DNA of 64,000 nucleotides. Source: Anisakis pegreffii (lineage: Eukaryota > Nematoda > Chromadorea > Rhabditida > Anisakidae). How positions within the stretch are numbered: the stretch's first letter is position 1; the number at the start of each line of letters is the position of its first letter. Both the position numbers and the translations under genes were made by a program. The stretch covers positions 62,001 to 126,000 of the forward strand of contig JAPYMA010001478.1 in assembly GCA_035041965.1 (NCBI GenBank), read 5' to 3'. This document shows positions 12,511-25,823 of the stretch, piece by piece. The notes under the pieces are model-generated. The model was given only the letters and a program-made list of their open reading frames with translations. It searched no databases and was not told where the DNA came from.

Positions 12511-14881
12511 TCATGTGAGCAAGCTGATGGCATAAAATTCCAGCGATCGAACAGTAGTATGATGCGCATTGCTGTGAAAAATGCTCATGATCCATTCACA
12601 AAACACGAATAGAATTTCGTAGCATTCTAAATGCGATTTTGTTTATGCGAAAGCTTCTCGTTCAAGAGAATGCCAACGTTAGCCTCGAGTGGTAAATGTG
12701 TGCGATCTGTCTGCATCTATCTATCTGTTTATTATTCGGCATATCAATGCAGTCGTCATTCGTTGTGATGTGGTGATGACAGATGCAAATTGATGATTAA
12801 CGATTTATTGCACACATGAAGAATGCATGAAGAATTCTCATATATGAAATGAATCTTTGATGACATTATTGCTGTGAATATCGTTGATGAAAAAGTATTC
12901 GTTGGAATTATGACGAGTTATTATTTTTTACTGGTTTTCAGTATGTCTGTCATGGATTTTAGATAGCTTATAGCATGAATTGACACAGAAAATGGAGATG
13001 GCATTCATTCATAATTTATTAGACTCGTATTGAATAGACAAACGTAATTCGAGTTGTTCAAGATCGCTTCGTGGATAACAGCAAACATTCTTTGCCGACA
13101 AAGCAGATAGGCAAAATTTATGGACTATGTGAAAGTATGTTAATTATGCTGAATCCTTTCTCAAAACACATAATAATCAGCAATCCAAGCTAAGGCGCAT
13201 GTCACTGGTACCCATTTCAATCGTTTCACTTGTATAATTGCTCAACTGACGACCGCTTTGATCAGTCACGCAGGATGACATTTCAGTCATTCTTGAGAGA
13301 AAACTTTAATGGGGACTACAAGCCAACTTACAAATACTTTTCAGTGAGACAGACAGCTAATTTGGCTTCACTTTTCAATGTCCGACGTAAAAATGATATT
13401 AGAAATTGGTCTTAGATTGGGGTTTTAAGACAACTTGCATACACTATCTTTCCGTTCCTGTTTCGTCAAGCTTTCCTCTTCGTTTGTTTTTATCTAGCCA
13501 TCACATTCCGCTTGGTTTGTGCTATTATGACTTCGATGTAGCGGAATAACGTCTTGTTTCCATTTGCGATAGCACAAAGCAGTAAACAAAAGCGGTCAGC
13601 AGTAACTAATAACACCAATAGGTTTAGAAAACAAGCAATGAGCAAAACAAGAGCACCTAATATGAAGCCGCCAATGTGAATTTTTGCACATCAGAGAAAT
13701 GCATTTGCCACCTTCTTTATAGACATAGAGACATTTAATTTGAGTCTGAAGAAAGACGATCTGGAGAGGTGATGCAAATTCTTACTGATACGTGAATTCT
13801 GACACGACCGTATTCCATTGGGAGAACGATGAATGGTATATGAACAGCATGACCGGTTATTATTTGTGAACGTTGCACACGTTTTGTGATTATTCGATTT
13901 GACGGTGAACACTCATTTTGTGTGTTTTTTTCCATCTGTTCATACATACTCCAGTTTTTGCACACAGAATACTTGCTGTGTACAGTGTGGAACTGTTGAC
14001 ATTCTTATTTTGCAACCTTTGACCCATAACATCATTTCAAAATGAACGAATACTTTCAATTTCCTTCAAATTTCACTTACGTTCATCTTTTTTTCGTCCG
14101 TTTATCACTAGCACAACGCATCATCAACACTTTTCTACAGCAACGCTTTGAAGAGAAGCAAGCAGATAACGAAACCTTTCAAGAAATCACCTTAATCTCC
14201 TTGGTGATTGCAGTCTCGTTCAATTGAAGGATATGAAATGCGAATGATAATTTTTAAAGTTATTTGCCTTCTAATAAATGCTCTTCACTTGGATGAATTG
14301 ATTAATTGCAGTGTACTGACACATATACACATAAATGCATGCATCTCATTTTTCATTTCATTTGAATGCGAACATTCAACAACAAAAACAATCATCTGTT
14401 TTAGTGCTACTGCGGAAATTTACTTCCTCACTTGAGCTGTGATAACTAAAAAATTCTCTCGAGGTCGACATTCAATTCATGGCAAAACAATTCACAAAAC
14501 GTGCTATTAAAAATGCAACGCCTTCAATCAGATGCATTCCTGAAATTAAGCGTCCATTAAACATTCCATTGCAATAACACAATACTGATGCATTGTTGTT
14601 ACTATGTCGTACTGAATACAATCGAGTAATTGTTCCGCTTTAAAGGCACCCTCAATGGAACCATAGAAATTCGAGTGACTGAACCGCTTTGAAATACATT
14701 CGAATTTTGCAAATGAGTTGTGTCTGTATTTTAGAAACGGATGTGAATTGTTATTGTGCGATTCGAGAAGATTGTTTCAGTCAGTGAATAAAATGAGCAA
14801 AGCTCAGCGGGAAAAAAGTCAATTTTATGCAACAATTGAAATAAACCACTGAAGAATGCAAATGGAACAGAGTTATGGTTA
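12511..14881. other. Interval with one weak terminal-exon candidate
   Basis: Mostly AT-rich and featureless. The best segment is 13287-13415 on +, which after CATTTCAG reads SFLRENFNGDYKPTYKYFSV and stops at 13415. It could be the last exon of the gene to its left. Open frames at 13691-13965 on - and 14042-14435 on + show no motifs. Confidence 0.25.
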
Positions 14882-17325
14882 CTAAACAATGGAAATCCAT
14901 GAAGAAAGTGCATCTGTGAAGCGATCAATGAATGCGGTGTAGTAGAGGAGTGAAGTGTAAACTTGAGCTCGAGGTTTTGCGTTTTGGAGGAGTTGTGTAC
15001 AACTGGAGCCGTAAGAAATGACACCGAGCAGCACCCAACGTCCATCGTCGCTCTCACTCACCAGCCCACCACCACTATCACCCTGAACACACACTGATTT
15101 GCCAGTGTTTTTTTTTTGCATCATAAGGCACTCAATATTTTCCTCAACTAATATAATTGTCTTCTGGAATTGCATCTTTTGATCACATCCTTTTTAATCT
15201 CCTTTCAAATTTCAATCTCAACAAATCTCCTACGCTGTAACAGAGCCTCAATCCAATCATAGCTGACCAAGGAGTTTGAATGTAGTTCTGAGATTGGTGC
15301 AACTTTCGCTCGTTCCATACTCAGGTCTTCATGATTACGAACTGGAAGGATGACCCAGTAAAAAAAATCGTACGACAGAGAAAGATATGTCGCAATAGGC
15401 CATGAGACGATTGTGTGGTACACAGAGAGAGCGAATGGGTGAAATAAACGAAATAATCAAAGAATACACACACCGTACAAGCACTTCTCGTGCTAAGCTC
15501 AGGTGTACAAATTTGACCTGATCCTAGAAAAGACCACTTTTTGCTGCATAGTCGTGTTGGCATTAGATTGTGGATTGGAATTGCTTGTAGAGTATTCATA
15601 GTTCGAGCCTGGAGTACAGCTGAAACTTTATTGCTTGTCATCGCTACTCTTCCATTGCTCGTCAGTGATCAAGAAAAAGCGAGTATAGAGTCAGGTGTGG
15701 ATAAATCAATGAAATATGGAACAACTCGTGTATCATCACACTAATCCGAATGGTTTGCTCAAGGTTGAGTGATGACACAATTTGTGAAAGATTAATCACA
15801 TATTAAGTTCACACTATCAATTATTTGTGGCAATTATAGGCTCCATAATGGGTACACTCGAATAGTTTATAAGGAATGGTATGAAAAGAGTGCTGACGGT
15901 TACTGCCCCATCCATAAGCGAACATATTCGTGGGTTTGTGGTCTGAGAGAAGTCGATGCGGTAAACAAACGTAATTGGCGGAGTTTTCATCAATTTCATC
16001 AGCTAATTCCAAAAGTGCGATATCCGAATTTCTACATTCCACCTCGAAAAATGCTCCAAGTTGAGCTCTGCAACGAAATATTCATTGTAGATTCGAAACG
16101 TTGCAAATCGCTAAGTTAAAAGCGAATCGCTGAACCTTTTGCTTCCAGACGTTTAATTTGTTGAAAGTCTATTCGACCTAGTGCAAATAGTTTTCTGGCT
16201 GTTCGTTTCAATTTGTGGTATTCAGTACAATTTGTTTAAGTTCAATTCACTTCAGTCTGTGACATTTGAAATGAACTGAACAAACAATGAACGAAGTTTT
16301 TTTAGCCATCTATGCAGTATTTACCTGGAGATTGCAGTTTCCTTCATAGACGGTGAGTTGACGCATTGTGCGGATGGTTCTTTCTCTAAGCAGTTACTTC
16401 CTAGATGTACTGTGAATCTTTCGACTATTTCACTTGTCTCCAACGCATCTTCAGGGCTGGAATTGATTTCGCGTGTTAGAGTAATATGCTGTCAAGAGTA
16501 CAACCTGGATTGGACGCTGAAAGCTAAAATTGTTATCTCCTGAGTGCTAAACAAGGATTTCTATAGAAGGAAACAGAAAGAAATAGCGGAACATTATAGC
16601 GATATATATGTATAATTCATGCTATCGCAGCAGCATTTCACAGTTTTCAATTAAAACGATGGCTTTAAATATGATGTTTCATGGTACAGCCATGATGCCT
16701 ATGAATTAAGTGATACTTGTTATTCATCATGAAACGAAAAACTTTTTCCAACCGAACGGCTATATGGAGAGTTTCACTTTATTAAATAAGTTTATAAAGT
16801 GAGTATTTCTAACCGACAATTCCTTGTAACCTTGTCGGAATTTGAGAAGCAATGTGCCGCAGTTATGACGTGCCTTGCTGAGATCAACGTTCCAGAGCAA
16901 ACGAACTCTTCAATCGTTTCATCTCTTAGCGCTTATCATGAATGCATTAAAGCAGTGGTTCATTCGTCCTTACTGAATGTTGTCGACGATGATCACCATT
17001 CAATGAAATGAGAGCAGTACGAAATTCGATTACCTTTTCTTTCATAGATCGCCACTGCCCAAGGCATCATGCCCCATTCCACGTTATTACCTCCCATCAT
17101 TTTGTGTCCGCGGTCCGAAGACATGAATCCACTGGCAGAAAAAGTTGAATTAATCAACGGTTTTCCACATTTTTCTGGATCTGTAATTTTGCTATAAAAG
17201 TCTCCATTCAATATTGCTCTCGATAAAAGTTTTGAGGTTAAGTTCGAGGATTGCTTTAATACACTCATTATGTGTGCCAAAGAACATGTTAAACAAACCA
17301 TAGTATTGATGGAATGTTCCTTCAT
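14882..17325 (-). CDS. Trypsin-fold serine protease (peptidase family S1), complete
   Basis: Six exons: 17034-17325, 16831-16922, 16325-16488, 15904-16067, 15474-15619 and 14882-15082. All junctions are GT-AG and in phase, giving 352 residues. The N-terminus is weakly hydrophobic (MVCLTCSLAHIM), so secretion is plausible. A propeptide with CGKP precedes an activation site, GHK then MMGGNNVEWGMMPWAVAIY, replacing the usual IVGG. The catalytic triad is complete: His in VITAAHC (exon 2), Asp in NSDIALLEL (exon 4) and Ser in GDSGGGL (exon 6, after ACT at the exon 5 end). The six bases-to-Ser context RSACTGDS puts Ser at the pocket base (chymotrypsin position 189) and SYG at 214-216, which predicts chymotrypsin-like rather than trypsin-like preference. 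Cleavage of extracellular proteins is inferred. The gene is head to head with the receptor kinase. Confidence 0.92.
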
Positions 17326-17341
17326 TACCTGAAAATATTCA
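17326..17341 (-). promoter_or_regulatory. Trans-splice-type acceptor at the protease start
   Basis: On the minus strand a TATTTTCAG ends three bases before the ATG (AG at 17330-17329, then gta, then ATG at 17325). No upstream coding exon is visible, so the site fits spliced-leader addition. The alternative is a cis intron with a non-coding first exon. Confidence 0.5.
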
Positions 17342-18500
17342 CTAATTTAATGGCTGAAGCCATCCGAAAATGTCAGGTGATGAAGATAACCAAATGATTC
17401 ATTCATTTAATTCATAGACAACAACAAAAATTTCTCATTAAGAATTCTGATAAATTTGAAGTCATATTTCAGAGAAATGAAACTGAACCATTTGAAAAGA
17501 TAACAGCACATATGAACAAGACACTTCTCATTTTGTCGTTGCATGAAATCACCTTTCGAATCGAATGAAGCTAACAATTCAGTTTTTATCAGTTGCCGTT
17601 AATGATGAATGGCGAATGCACAAAATGAATCGGTGTATCAGAAAAGCAGACAGATTTATGTTCGTGATGATGAATTAATGGAACGATCACTTCGGAATAT
17701 AGCATGAGCACTCTCAGCAATTTCGCATTCCTCACTTCTTTGACATTTTCAAGATTTGTGCTAATTCGATCGGTGTTTTGATGCGAAGCTCAATGAGATC
17801 GCACCTTAAATTCGAATGCTTTGCAGATTCATCGAATACCGAAGCATGTAGTTGTGCAGTTGGCTGTTGCTAGTCGGTATGAAATCACTTGTTTTGATCA
17901 GATATCATAAAGGCCACATTCAATAACGGTTTATGAAGTGCGTAAATGAAGAGCTTTTGACTAAAGAACAGTGCAAAGGAGAAGCACGTGTTAGTTTTTG
18001 AGTATTATGTTGAGCATTCGATTCATCACATGATTAAACATCTACTTAATGACGTAGTTCACTGTCGGCTTTGCAACGATGCGTTTTGAATGACCGAAAT
18101 GGAGTTGCGAATTGATCACGCTACCGTTTTGAATGCAGTAATTTGAACAATTTTCAACTGGAAAGGTTATTTTCAATTTCAGTTTTCAATTTAGTTTCAA
18201 CAATTTCAAAAACTTTTTGAGTAAACAGTTCACATGACCGCTACGGCAATCAACATCAATATCAAGCTTTCTTTCTCACTCCTTTCAATAAGTATTCTCC
18301 GTAAACGTTTTCTAATCAAAATATCACAGTGTCCACGTCGCCATATGTCTGCATGACGCACTTCAAGCTATCACTGCAATCGATTATGTGATAATGTCAC
18401 TTATCATCATCACGTTCTGTTTTGCATGATCAGCGCTGCTTGTGCTTTCGCAATCCTTGCCGTCTTGTCTCGTCTTAATTGCAATGTACATTTACTCAAT
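17342..18500. other. Head-to-head intergenic interval
   Basis: About 1.2 kb separates the protease start (-) and the kinase start (+). It should hold the promoters of both, but I see no TATA or other motif that stands out from the AT-rich background. One in-frame upstream ATG for the kinase lies at 18426. Confidence 0.4.
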
Positions 18501-18504
18501 GCGA

Positions 18505-18514
18505 TACATTTCAG
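18505..18514 (+). promoter_or_regulatory. Trans-splice-type acceptor at the receptor kinase start
   Basis: ATACATTTCAG ends one base before ATG at 18516. The reading frame is open upstream to another ATG at 18426, but starting at 18516 gives a cleaner signal peptide, and the acceptor sits where a spliced leader would join. Confidence 0.5.
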
Positions 18515-18515
18515 C

Positions 18516-21500
18516 ATGTTATTAACTCTTCTCAGTATGGTATGCACAACTAATATATTATTCGAAACAGCATTCGCGAGTACTGATGATTGCTCTGCTA
18601 TATCTCCCGAACGTTCACGAATCATTTTCAGTTATGACAATCCAGTTATTTTCAACGGTTCGTGTTATGGAAGTGAGTTAGTTTTTGATTTATGTGTACA
18701 TGTCTTGCTCAGTTATCCATTGCGCATGGTGTTGATTTTATTGAAAAAACTGAACATTCATGCCTTCATTCAGTCGAGCGTGGTGGATCACAAGAAAGCA
18801 CGTTACAGAACAAATGGCGTGGCTCTGAGCTTTCCTTTGATTATTTGCATTTGATGCATCACTTCTTCGTACTAATATAATATTTGTTCTCTAAGCTGTT
18901 GCGTACTGAGTTATTGCGACTGAAAACTTAACGTAAACACAATTCCGTTGAGATGGCTTCTCGTTAGGCACAGCCTTGACATTAATTCTAATAGGATTCT
19001 TTAAGTAAGCGCTATTCTTTTGTGTGACTAATTGAATGGAGCAGTGCAAAGTGATTTCGCCCTCACAGTAGATCATCCAATGATAGAGCTAGTTTCAGCT
19101 GGTCGTGACTACACGCCACCAATGTGCGAAACATGGGATGTGAACATTATATTGGCTCTTCGCTCCAACACAACCGCTTCCACCCTACAACAAATTCAGT
19201 CGTTAATCGAGTACACAGTGAAAAATTGTGATCAACGATCATCGCTAACGTTTTATACGACTGGGTATAAAGACTACGAGTGTGGTTTGAAATGTGATGT
19301 AAGCGATGTGATACATATGCATTCGCTTTAGTTGTTCGTTGAAGACAACGAACGCTTCGATTAAAATCTCTGTGATTTTCATCACAAAGAACACTACTAT
19401 CTTACCACACCAAATTATTTCAAGTTTCCAAAAATCAATTACAAAAATGTTTTGATAGGGATACTTACAGAAAAATTGAGCATCGTGAACAACCGTAATT
19501 CGCACAACTGTTATCATCCATTTCCTTACAAACGTTCTCGACGAAATTCACATCTCCCTCCAACTTCTATTCTACTAAAAATTGTAACGTTGACCGTTCA
19601 TTTCAACTGTGTTCTGGTTGACATTTAGTTTTGCTGCATAGCTGAGAGTAATGTCTGACTTTTCATGATTAAATGTGTTAAGCGCACTCACAAGGTTAAT
19701 TAAAAGATACTCAACACTAAGGAAACACTATGAAGATGAATGAACCATTCAATCAGGTTGATTCACCCGAATGCGAGCGTCTACTTCATCCAATAAATTT
19801 ATCAAATGCAGCAATATTAACGAATGATACAGGTGCAATTATCTACAGTTTGTTTCAAAAATTGCAATCTTGTTTGAACCATTCGACGTTTGTTAGAGGT
19901 GGAACTGTTTTCTTTATCACGAATGTTCCATGCGACTCGATGTGCACACAGGTAGAAGATACTAATACCGTTGTGTTGCAAGCATTATTATTTCGCTTCT
20001 CTTGATTATTCTTTCAGTGCTTTTTAAATCGACACATCCTATTGCTTGAGCTGCGATGATTGATAACATTAGAGAATAACGCGTGAAAGACCACAAAAGT
20101 CGAGGATTAAAATGACATGACTCAAACAAGCTTTTACTTAATGAACTGTGACGCGGAGCCATCATCCATTCATAGAAACAGTTTATAGTGTTTAATAGGA
20201 TTTTGAAAAGAACACCAACATGAGATGACTCCCTTACTAATCAGTAAAGGACATACATCTATTTTCAGTTGTATAAATTAATCGAAGAGCAAGATAAGTA
20301 CACGGATTTTTTAAATAGCATTGGATATGTGTTCCGCATTATTTATTTTGACGATCTTGGTAATCTCGACAACAATCCATGTGAGTTTTTCACCTTATTC
20401 ATTTGACGGATTCAACGAAACGGAATGTAAATTGTCGCTCTATCGAATTGATTGAAAGGGTGATTAACTATTCTAATATGATGCAGAAAAATCATCAAAG
20501 TAACAGTTTATAATGTTGTGTGTTTATAATGACAGTTTTCTTCATTTGTTTCTAAAACTGATGACTTTTGAATTAAAACTTTTCGACTGTGCTACAGCGA
20601 CTTTCAAGAAATGTTCGCATGTTGAAGAGAATCGTAATGCTGACTAGAACACTTTAATAAAATGATACTGATATTTAAGTGTGCCAAGTGAAATCCTTGT
20701 TTGACTACTGCAATACGTACGCAGATGTGTTCCAAATAAAGAACGATTGGGAAGCTTATGCCATCCGATTGTATACGTGTCCTCCGACCGAAAATGTTGT
20801 AGACACGGAAGGAGGTTACAGCTCTCATCTTGTTTTTCTATGAATCATTGCAGGCCGTTTGAGCGATTTGTCAAATCAAACTTATCAGAATACCCAAAGT
20901 GTGATCGAGGAGAGACGTTGACTTTAAGACAATGAAATCCTTTAAAAACAGTAGTATATAATCTCAATTAGTACATTGATGATCTCATGTAGCAGTACGT
21001 TGTTTTGAGTCTATGACACCGCTCTTAATAAGTTCAATGATCATGTGTTTTCCTAATAGCCGTAAGAAGCTCAAATGAACGAAGTGCAAGATTCACATAT
21101 CGCATACCACTGCAGTGACCGTGTGCGTTGATAAACTCTTCTGAAGTGTGTCTTTCAGGCAGTATGGTATTGCTCATAGTATTGACAACGACAGGAGTCT
21201 GCATAGTGCTCATTACTCTGGTGATTATTATTTCCTGGAGGCGCATCGCAATAGCTCGAAAAAAACGTTTGATATTTGCAGCACGGCATGAACTTCAGAG
21301 TAATTTACGTTCAACGTCGCTCGGAAGTGGTTAGTCACTTCACAGAATGCCGTCAAGTTGTCACGCAAATGATACCACACAAGGTGTTGTAGCCGTAACG
21401 AATTCGACTCGGACACTTGAGATACTCACAATAATATAATACAATATAAAGGCATTCAAAATGATGTTGTAATAATACTCAGTGAATGCACTCGACCATT

Positions 21501-24500
21501 TGCAATCAACTTAAAGCACACCACTGTTATTTCTTCATTTCGATGCATCTCTATGAAAGAATAGAATAGAACAGAATATTTTCAATATCGATTGAAAAAG
21601 TTTTTGGCCGCACAATTCTCGAACTAACTTGACTTAATTCACAGTTTGTGATCTGCTTTCAGGGGTACTTGTGGTCGTTCCAAACGAATACAGTGCTGAC
21701 TGCATAACGCCTGAAAAACGAGAAACTGCCGATCATATGAGGATGTCAGTCGAACACGCTTATTCTATTTTCTACACTTCTCTGCTAGCAAGTGCAACTT
21801 TTACGAAGTCGTTGATGAATTTTTTTGAATTTTATTTAACATTTAAACAGCTACTGCTGCATCTCCAACGAGTGCTAAAGTATCTCTAGCATTCGAAATT
21901 GTTTTCTCGTGAAACGCATATTGGGACCGTTTTCGACCTCGCTTCGATCACTGACCCTTTTATGGAAGCAAGAAGGAATTTGATAGATTTACGTGAGAAT
22001 AGTGTTATCTACAAAAAACTTTAACCATGTTGTTGCACTCACAAAAACCAGTTCTCAAAATATAGTTCATAAAAATAACCAATGCAAAACTCATAAAATA
22101 CGCAACGCATTTGATGAAAACAAACTATGCAACATGAGTAGATTGAATGGGAATTGATTCCATCTATATCTATCTCATAGAGGCCACTTACTCATCCATG
22201 TGAATTGTATTATCGTAAAGTAAAGCTCAATGACTAATTCGCTCCATGGTACTTAACTGACCATAGCCGTTTGGAGAGCAAATCAGAATTTATTCGGACA
22301 AAATGCGCGATTATGAATGGGTTTTACAACCTCATGTGCTAAACTGGTTGTGCTCATCAATCTCAGTCAAAGTTTTAGAATTACCCCATTGGCTAACAAT
22401 TTTGATGAAATTATTGTCCACATTTACTGCGGCCACTGTTCTTCACTCTTCTCATAGGAAAGCAACTTAATTGTTCATTAGTTGGAACTTTTGCATAATT
22501 TATAAACCATAAGCACGAACATTGGCATCTTCATCACGTAACATTCTGCTTTTGCAAAGCCATAAGATAGATTTTGAGGATACCAACAGAACGCATCTGT
22601 TGAGCATAAACACATCTTCCACCTGTTGCCTAACTTTCGTCACGGACTGATCTGGTACGAAAAGAATCATCCACTAGTTTATCATTAGCTAAATATGACA
22701 GAATGAACCTGACTCATTACTTTGCAAGTTTAATTCACCATTTTCCAAACTTTCGCTCATTATCTAATCAGTCAAACTGCGTTTAGAACCGAAATGATGA
22801 GTGAGGATTACTTTCATCTGTACCTATGCTTGATGACTGCTGGGGAGGAATTTAAAAAACCTGTTAAGAAGTCATGAGGTGACGTGGATGTGAATAAGGA
22901 AACGGCGATGTTCGTCTGGTCGGCATCATGCTCAGTCTAGCAGTCGAGGGGGAATGCGAATGACCAAGTTTGTTGGTCTTTGTAGTTGCAACGATCAATT
23001 CTTCAATGACGACTTTTTGAAGCGGAAAATGACCGCAGTATGCGTTTGACGGGTAGTCATTTTCTGGAGATAATAACTCTCCATGAAAGGACGCAAATCC
23101 ATCGGAAAAAAGATATATCCAGTGTTTAGTGACATTCCAGAGATGCAATGAGCTTAAAGCTTGGGAAATGACAAGAGAGCACGACATCATCCGGTTAGAC
23201 TTAGTGAGGGGACGAAAACGACCCCAAAATGCATTCTCTAGTTATTTGAATTTTGAGATAACCCCCCCTTCCCCTTCCCCGTTCCCTTGCCTGTCTGAGA
23301 GCTGGAGGCTATTTGGGAAAATGAAGCAATCAAGAAGTTGGTCGCAGCTTAATGAGGGGTTAACTTAAAAATGTTCATCATATGGAGGAACGGTCTATCT
23401 CTTGTCATGTGTACATATCAGTTGAATATTTAGTCCATGTTTCAGCGGTGATGAATGGGAAATCGCAGAAGACCAACTAAGTATCCACGAGAATGAAATA
23501 TTGGGAAAGGGTGCGTTTGCTGTTTGTTGCAAAGGCACCTTAAAGGGACAGCTACCTGCCACTCGCATAATCAAAAACCTTAATCTGGCTATCGAATCTA
23601 TCGAGAATGTTTCCAACGAGGTGTGTTAGTTACTGATTACTTTTGATGAACAGCTCCGTAGACCATTTCGCTCGTTGATATCGTACTCTATTAAAATGAT
23701 TCTATTCGTTATTCTGATGATCGTCGATACTGTATTAACTACGTCAACGGTTGCTTACAGTGAGCGTGATCTACAGTCTAGAACTGACCGCATATCTCAA
23801 CTGAAAATGCTGCATGATAAGTATCATGATTCAGAACACTGGCTAAACAATCAGGGTCTACTCAAAGATTATAATCAGGATCTTGTGATTTGATAAGAAT
23901 GAGGATGAATTATTGAGAAAAAACCTGATCCGAACCGGTAGTTGCAGGTAGCAGTGAAACTGTTACCAACGTATGCGGATGAAGCAAGTCGTGTGGATTT
24001 CTTCAAGGAGATCGATTTCATGAAAACACTTGGCTATCATGCACATATTCTTTCTTTAATTGGATGTGTTTCAAATCCATTTGCACCCAAAATCGTTACA
24101 GAGCTATGTGCGAACGGCGATTTGCTGCGGTTCTTAAGGAATAATAGATTAATTTTTGTCGCGGTTAGTTCACTATTCACGTTGTCATCATTTTGCTCAA
24201 AGATTCGTTGCATTATCATATTACTCCAATATGATTCCAATATAATGGCCTTGAACAAGCACTCAAAGTACTGACTTTTATTGCAAAACCCATAGAGTTA
24301 TTTTAAAGTTAGTGTGAGGAGAATGACATCGAAATGCGCACGTTAAAGTTCAATGAAAGTTGAAGAAGTCACTCATCCACATTGTCCAAGAATTTTTATG
24401 TGGAACTTTTCATGTCATTTAGAACGGAACTTCAAGATGCGATGAGCATTGTGGTGGACTCCATTTTGATACAAAAGATCTGATTTCGATTGCCTGGCAA

Positions 24501-25823
24501 GTATGTGATGGAATGGTATGCATTCCGAGAACATATTAGTAATCACGTCATAGAATTGTTTTGACATCATTGAACATTGCTAAGTCAACATTTAGAGCAT
24601 TGGTAAATAAACAAGGGAAGCCAACTGAATGTTTTCTCATTACTTGTATCTGCCTTTATCATTAAACAAAATCTTGAAGAGTTTTGTTTTTGTTCAGCTG
24701 ACGAGTTACTTACCACCATTCCACTATTATACGTATTTCACGCAGATTTTATTCTTTCGCAGACGATTGAATGTGTGTTCAATTGATAGCTGCATTCGGT
24801 GAGATAATTATTATCGTTGAACGTTGAATTGCAGTGTTATTTAAGCTCACGAAAGTTGGTGCACCGAGATCTAGCTGCTCGTAACGTATTGCTCACGAAA
24901 AATCTTGTCGCAAAAGTTAGTCAGTCGTTATGATATGAGAAAAATTTGGTGATCAAAAAGACAAAACGTTATTTCATTTCAAAATGTTATTGCTTTTTTT
25001 TCACCCATTACACAACAACTGAATAGTGGCCGATAAGTTGACATTTCCAGCAGCTATTTGGCTACCTAGAAAATCTTCTCGCACATCAAAATACGCATTA
25101 TGTTCTAAAGTATTTCGTTGCACTTCAAGATTGGTGATTTTGGGTTGTGTCGTTACGTGGATCAAGCACTGTACACGCCAAACGGTGGACGTTTACCGGT
25201 CAAATGGATGGCTATCGAATCGTTAAGACGACACGAATACACAACCAAATCTGATGTGTTCGTTTTGATCCATTTAAATCACCCCTTATGAGGAGCATTC
25301 TTTGCGTTTGATTTGCCAGGGTTTTTGTGTTATATCAGCATGTGGCAAGTTCACGTTTCAGGTGGTCTTATGCGATTTTGCTCTTTGAGTTGTTCAGTCT
25401 CGGTGATGCACCGTTTCCAGACGTACACCCACGAGACATAATTTCCCACCTGGACAGAGGTAATCGTAACGAAAAACCAACACATTGTCCCGATGAAATG
25501 TAAGTTTGTTCGATCGTTTCGGCACATACTCAATACAGATCTTAAGAGAATAAAATTTTGCTGAATGTTGAATTCAAATGTGCAGATACAGTTTGATGTG
25601 TCGTTGCTGGGATGAGAGTCCGTCGAAGAGGCCAACATTCGAGGAGATCAAAACGGTTTTAGCGGAGATGCTACGAGCGGATGATGCAGCAAATGACTAC
25701 TTGACGGTCGTTGAGAATGACACTGATGCGTATCTGATGTCAATATCACAGAAACGAAGATTGTCAATGCAACAACAAAATATTTGTTCGCAATGTGTAA
25801 ATAATAAAACGATGCAAATGTAA
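18516..25823 (+). CDS. Receptor tyrosine kinase with VWA-like ectodomain, nematode type, complete
   Basis: Fifteen exons, all in phase: 18516-18672, 19045-19298, 19757-19951, 20269-20380, 20680-20814, 20854-20898, 21159-21329, 21663-21807, 23446-23620, 23948-24163, 24423-24515, 24835-24915, 25130-25257, 25362-25499 and 25586-25823, giving 760 residues. Signal peptide 1-21. Residues about 84-235 follow a VWA-like strand/helix order ([28 protein letters not shown]) but without the DxSxS metal site. TM helix 302-325 is followed by WRR and a basic stop-transfer. Kinase domain about 410-690: P-loop LGKGAFA (third Gly is Ala), VAVK with Lys467, HRDLAARN with Asp578, DFG at 596-598, [27 protein letters not shown], and CW...RPTF. 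These mark an active class resembling FGFR/PDGFR-type and C. elegans KIN-15/16-like kinases. C-terminal Tyr residues ([14 protein letters not shown]) may be phosphosites. The ligand is unknown. The donor at 21808 and the exon at 20680 are the least certain; ATTAAA lies at 25860. Confidence 0.9.
22864..23190 (-). CDS. Antisense open frame inside the largest kinase intron
   Basis: 108 codons open on the minus strand within the 1.6 kb intron 21808-23445. The peptide includes [20 protein letters not shown], faintly like the SPxYPxxY...C opening of a CUB domain, then [14 protein letters not shown]. The first residue is not certain to be a start and no splice partners were found. It may be chance, a gene remnant or a nested gene. 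Confidence 0.2.
   Translation of the reverse strand: MMSCSLVISQALSSLHLWNVTKHWIYLFSDGFASFHGELLSPENDYPSNAYCGHFPLQKVVIEELIVATTKTNKLGHSHSPSTARLSMMPTRRTSPFPYSHPRHLMTS

Noticed and set aside
23675..23893. Frame with a signal-peptide-like start between two kinase exons
   Set aside because: The flanking kinase exons join in phase without it, and inserting it with its best acceptor needs a weaker donor choice; it is treated as intron.
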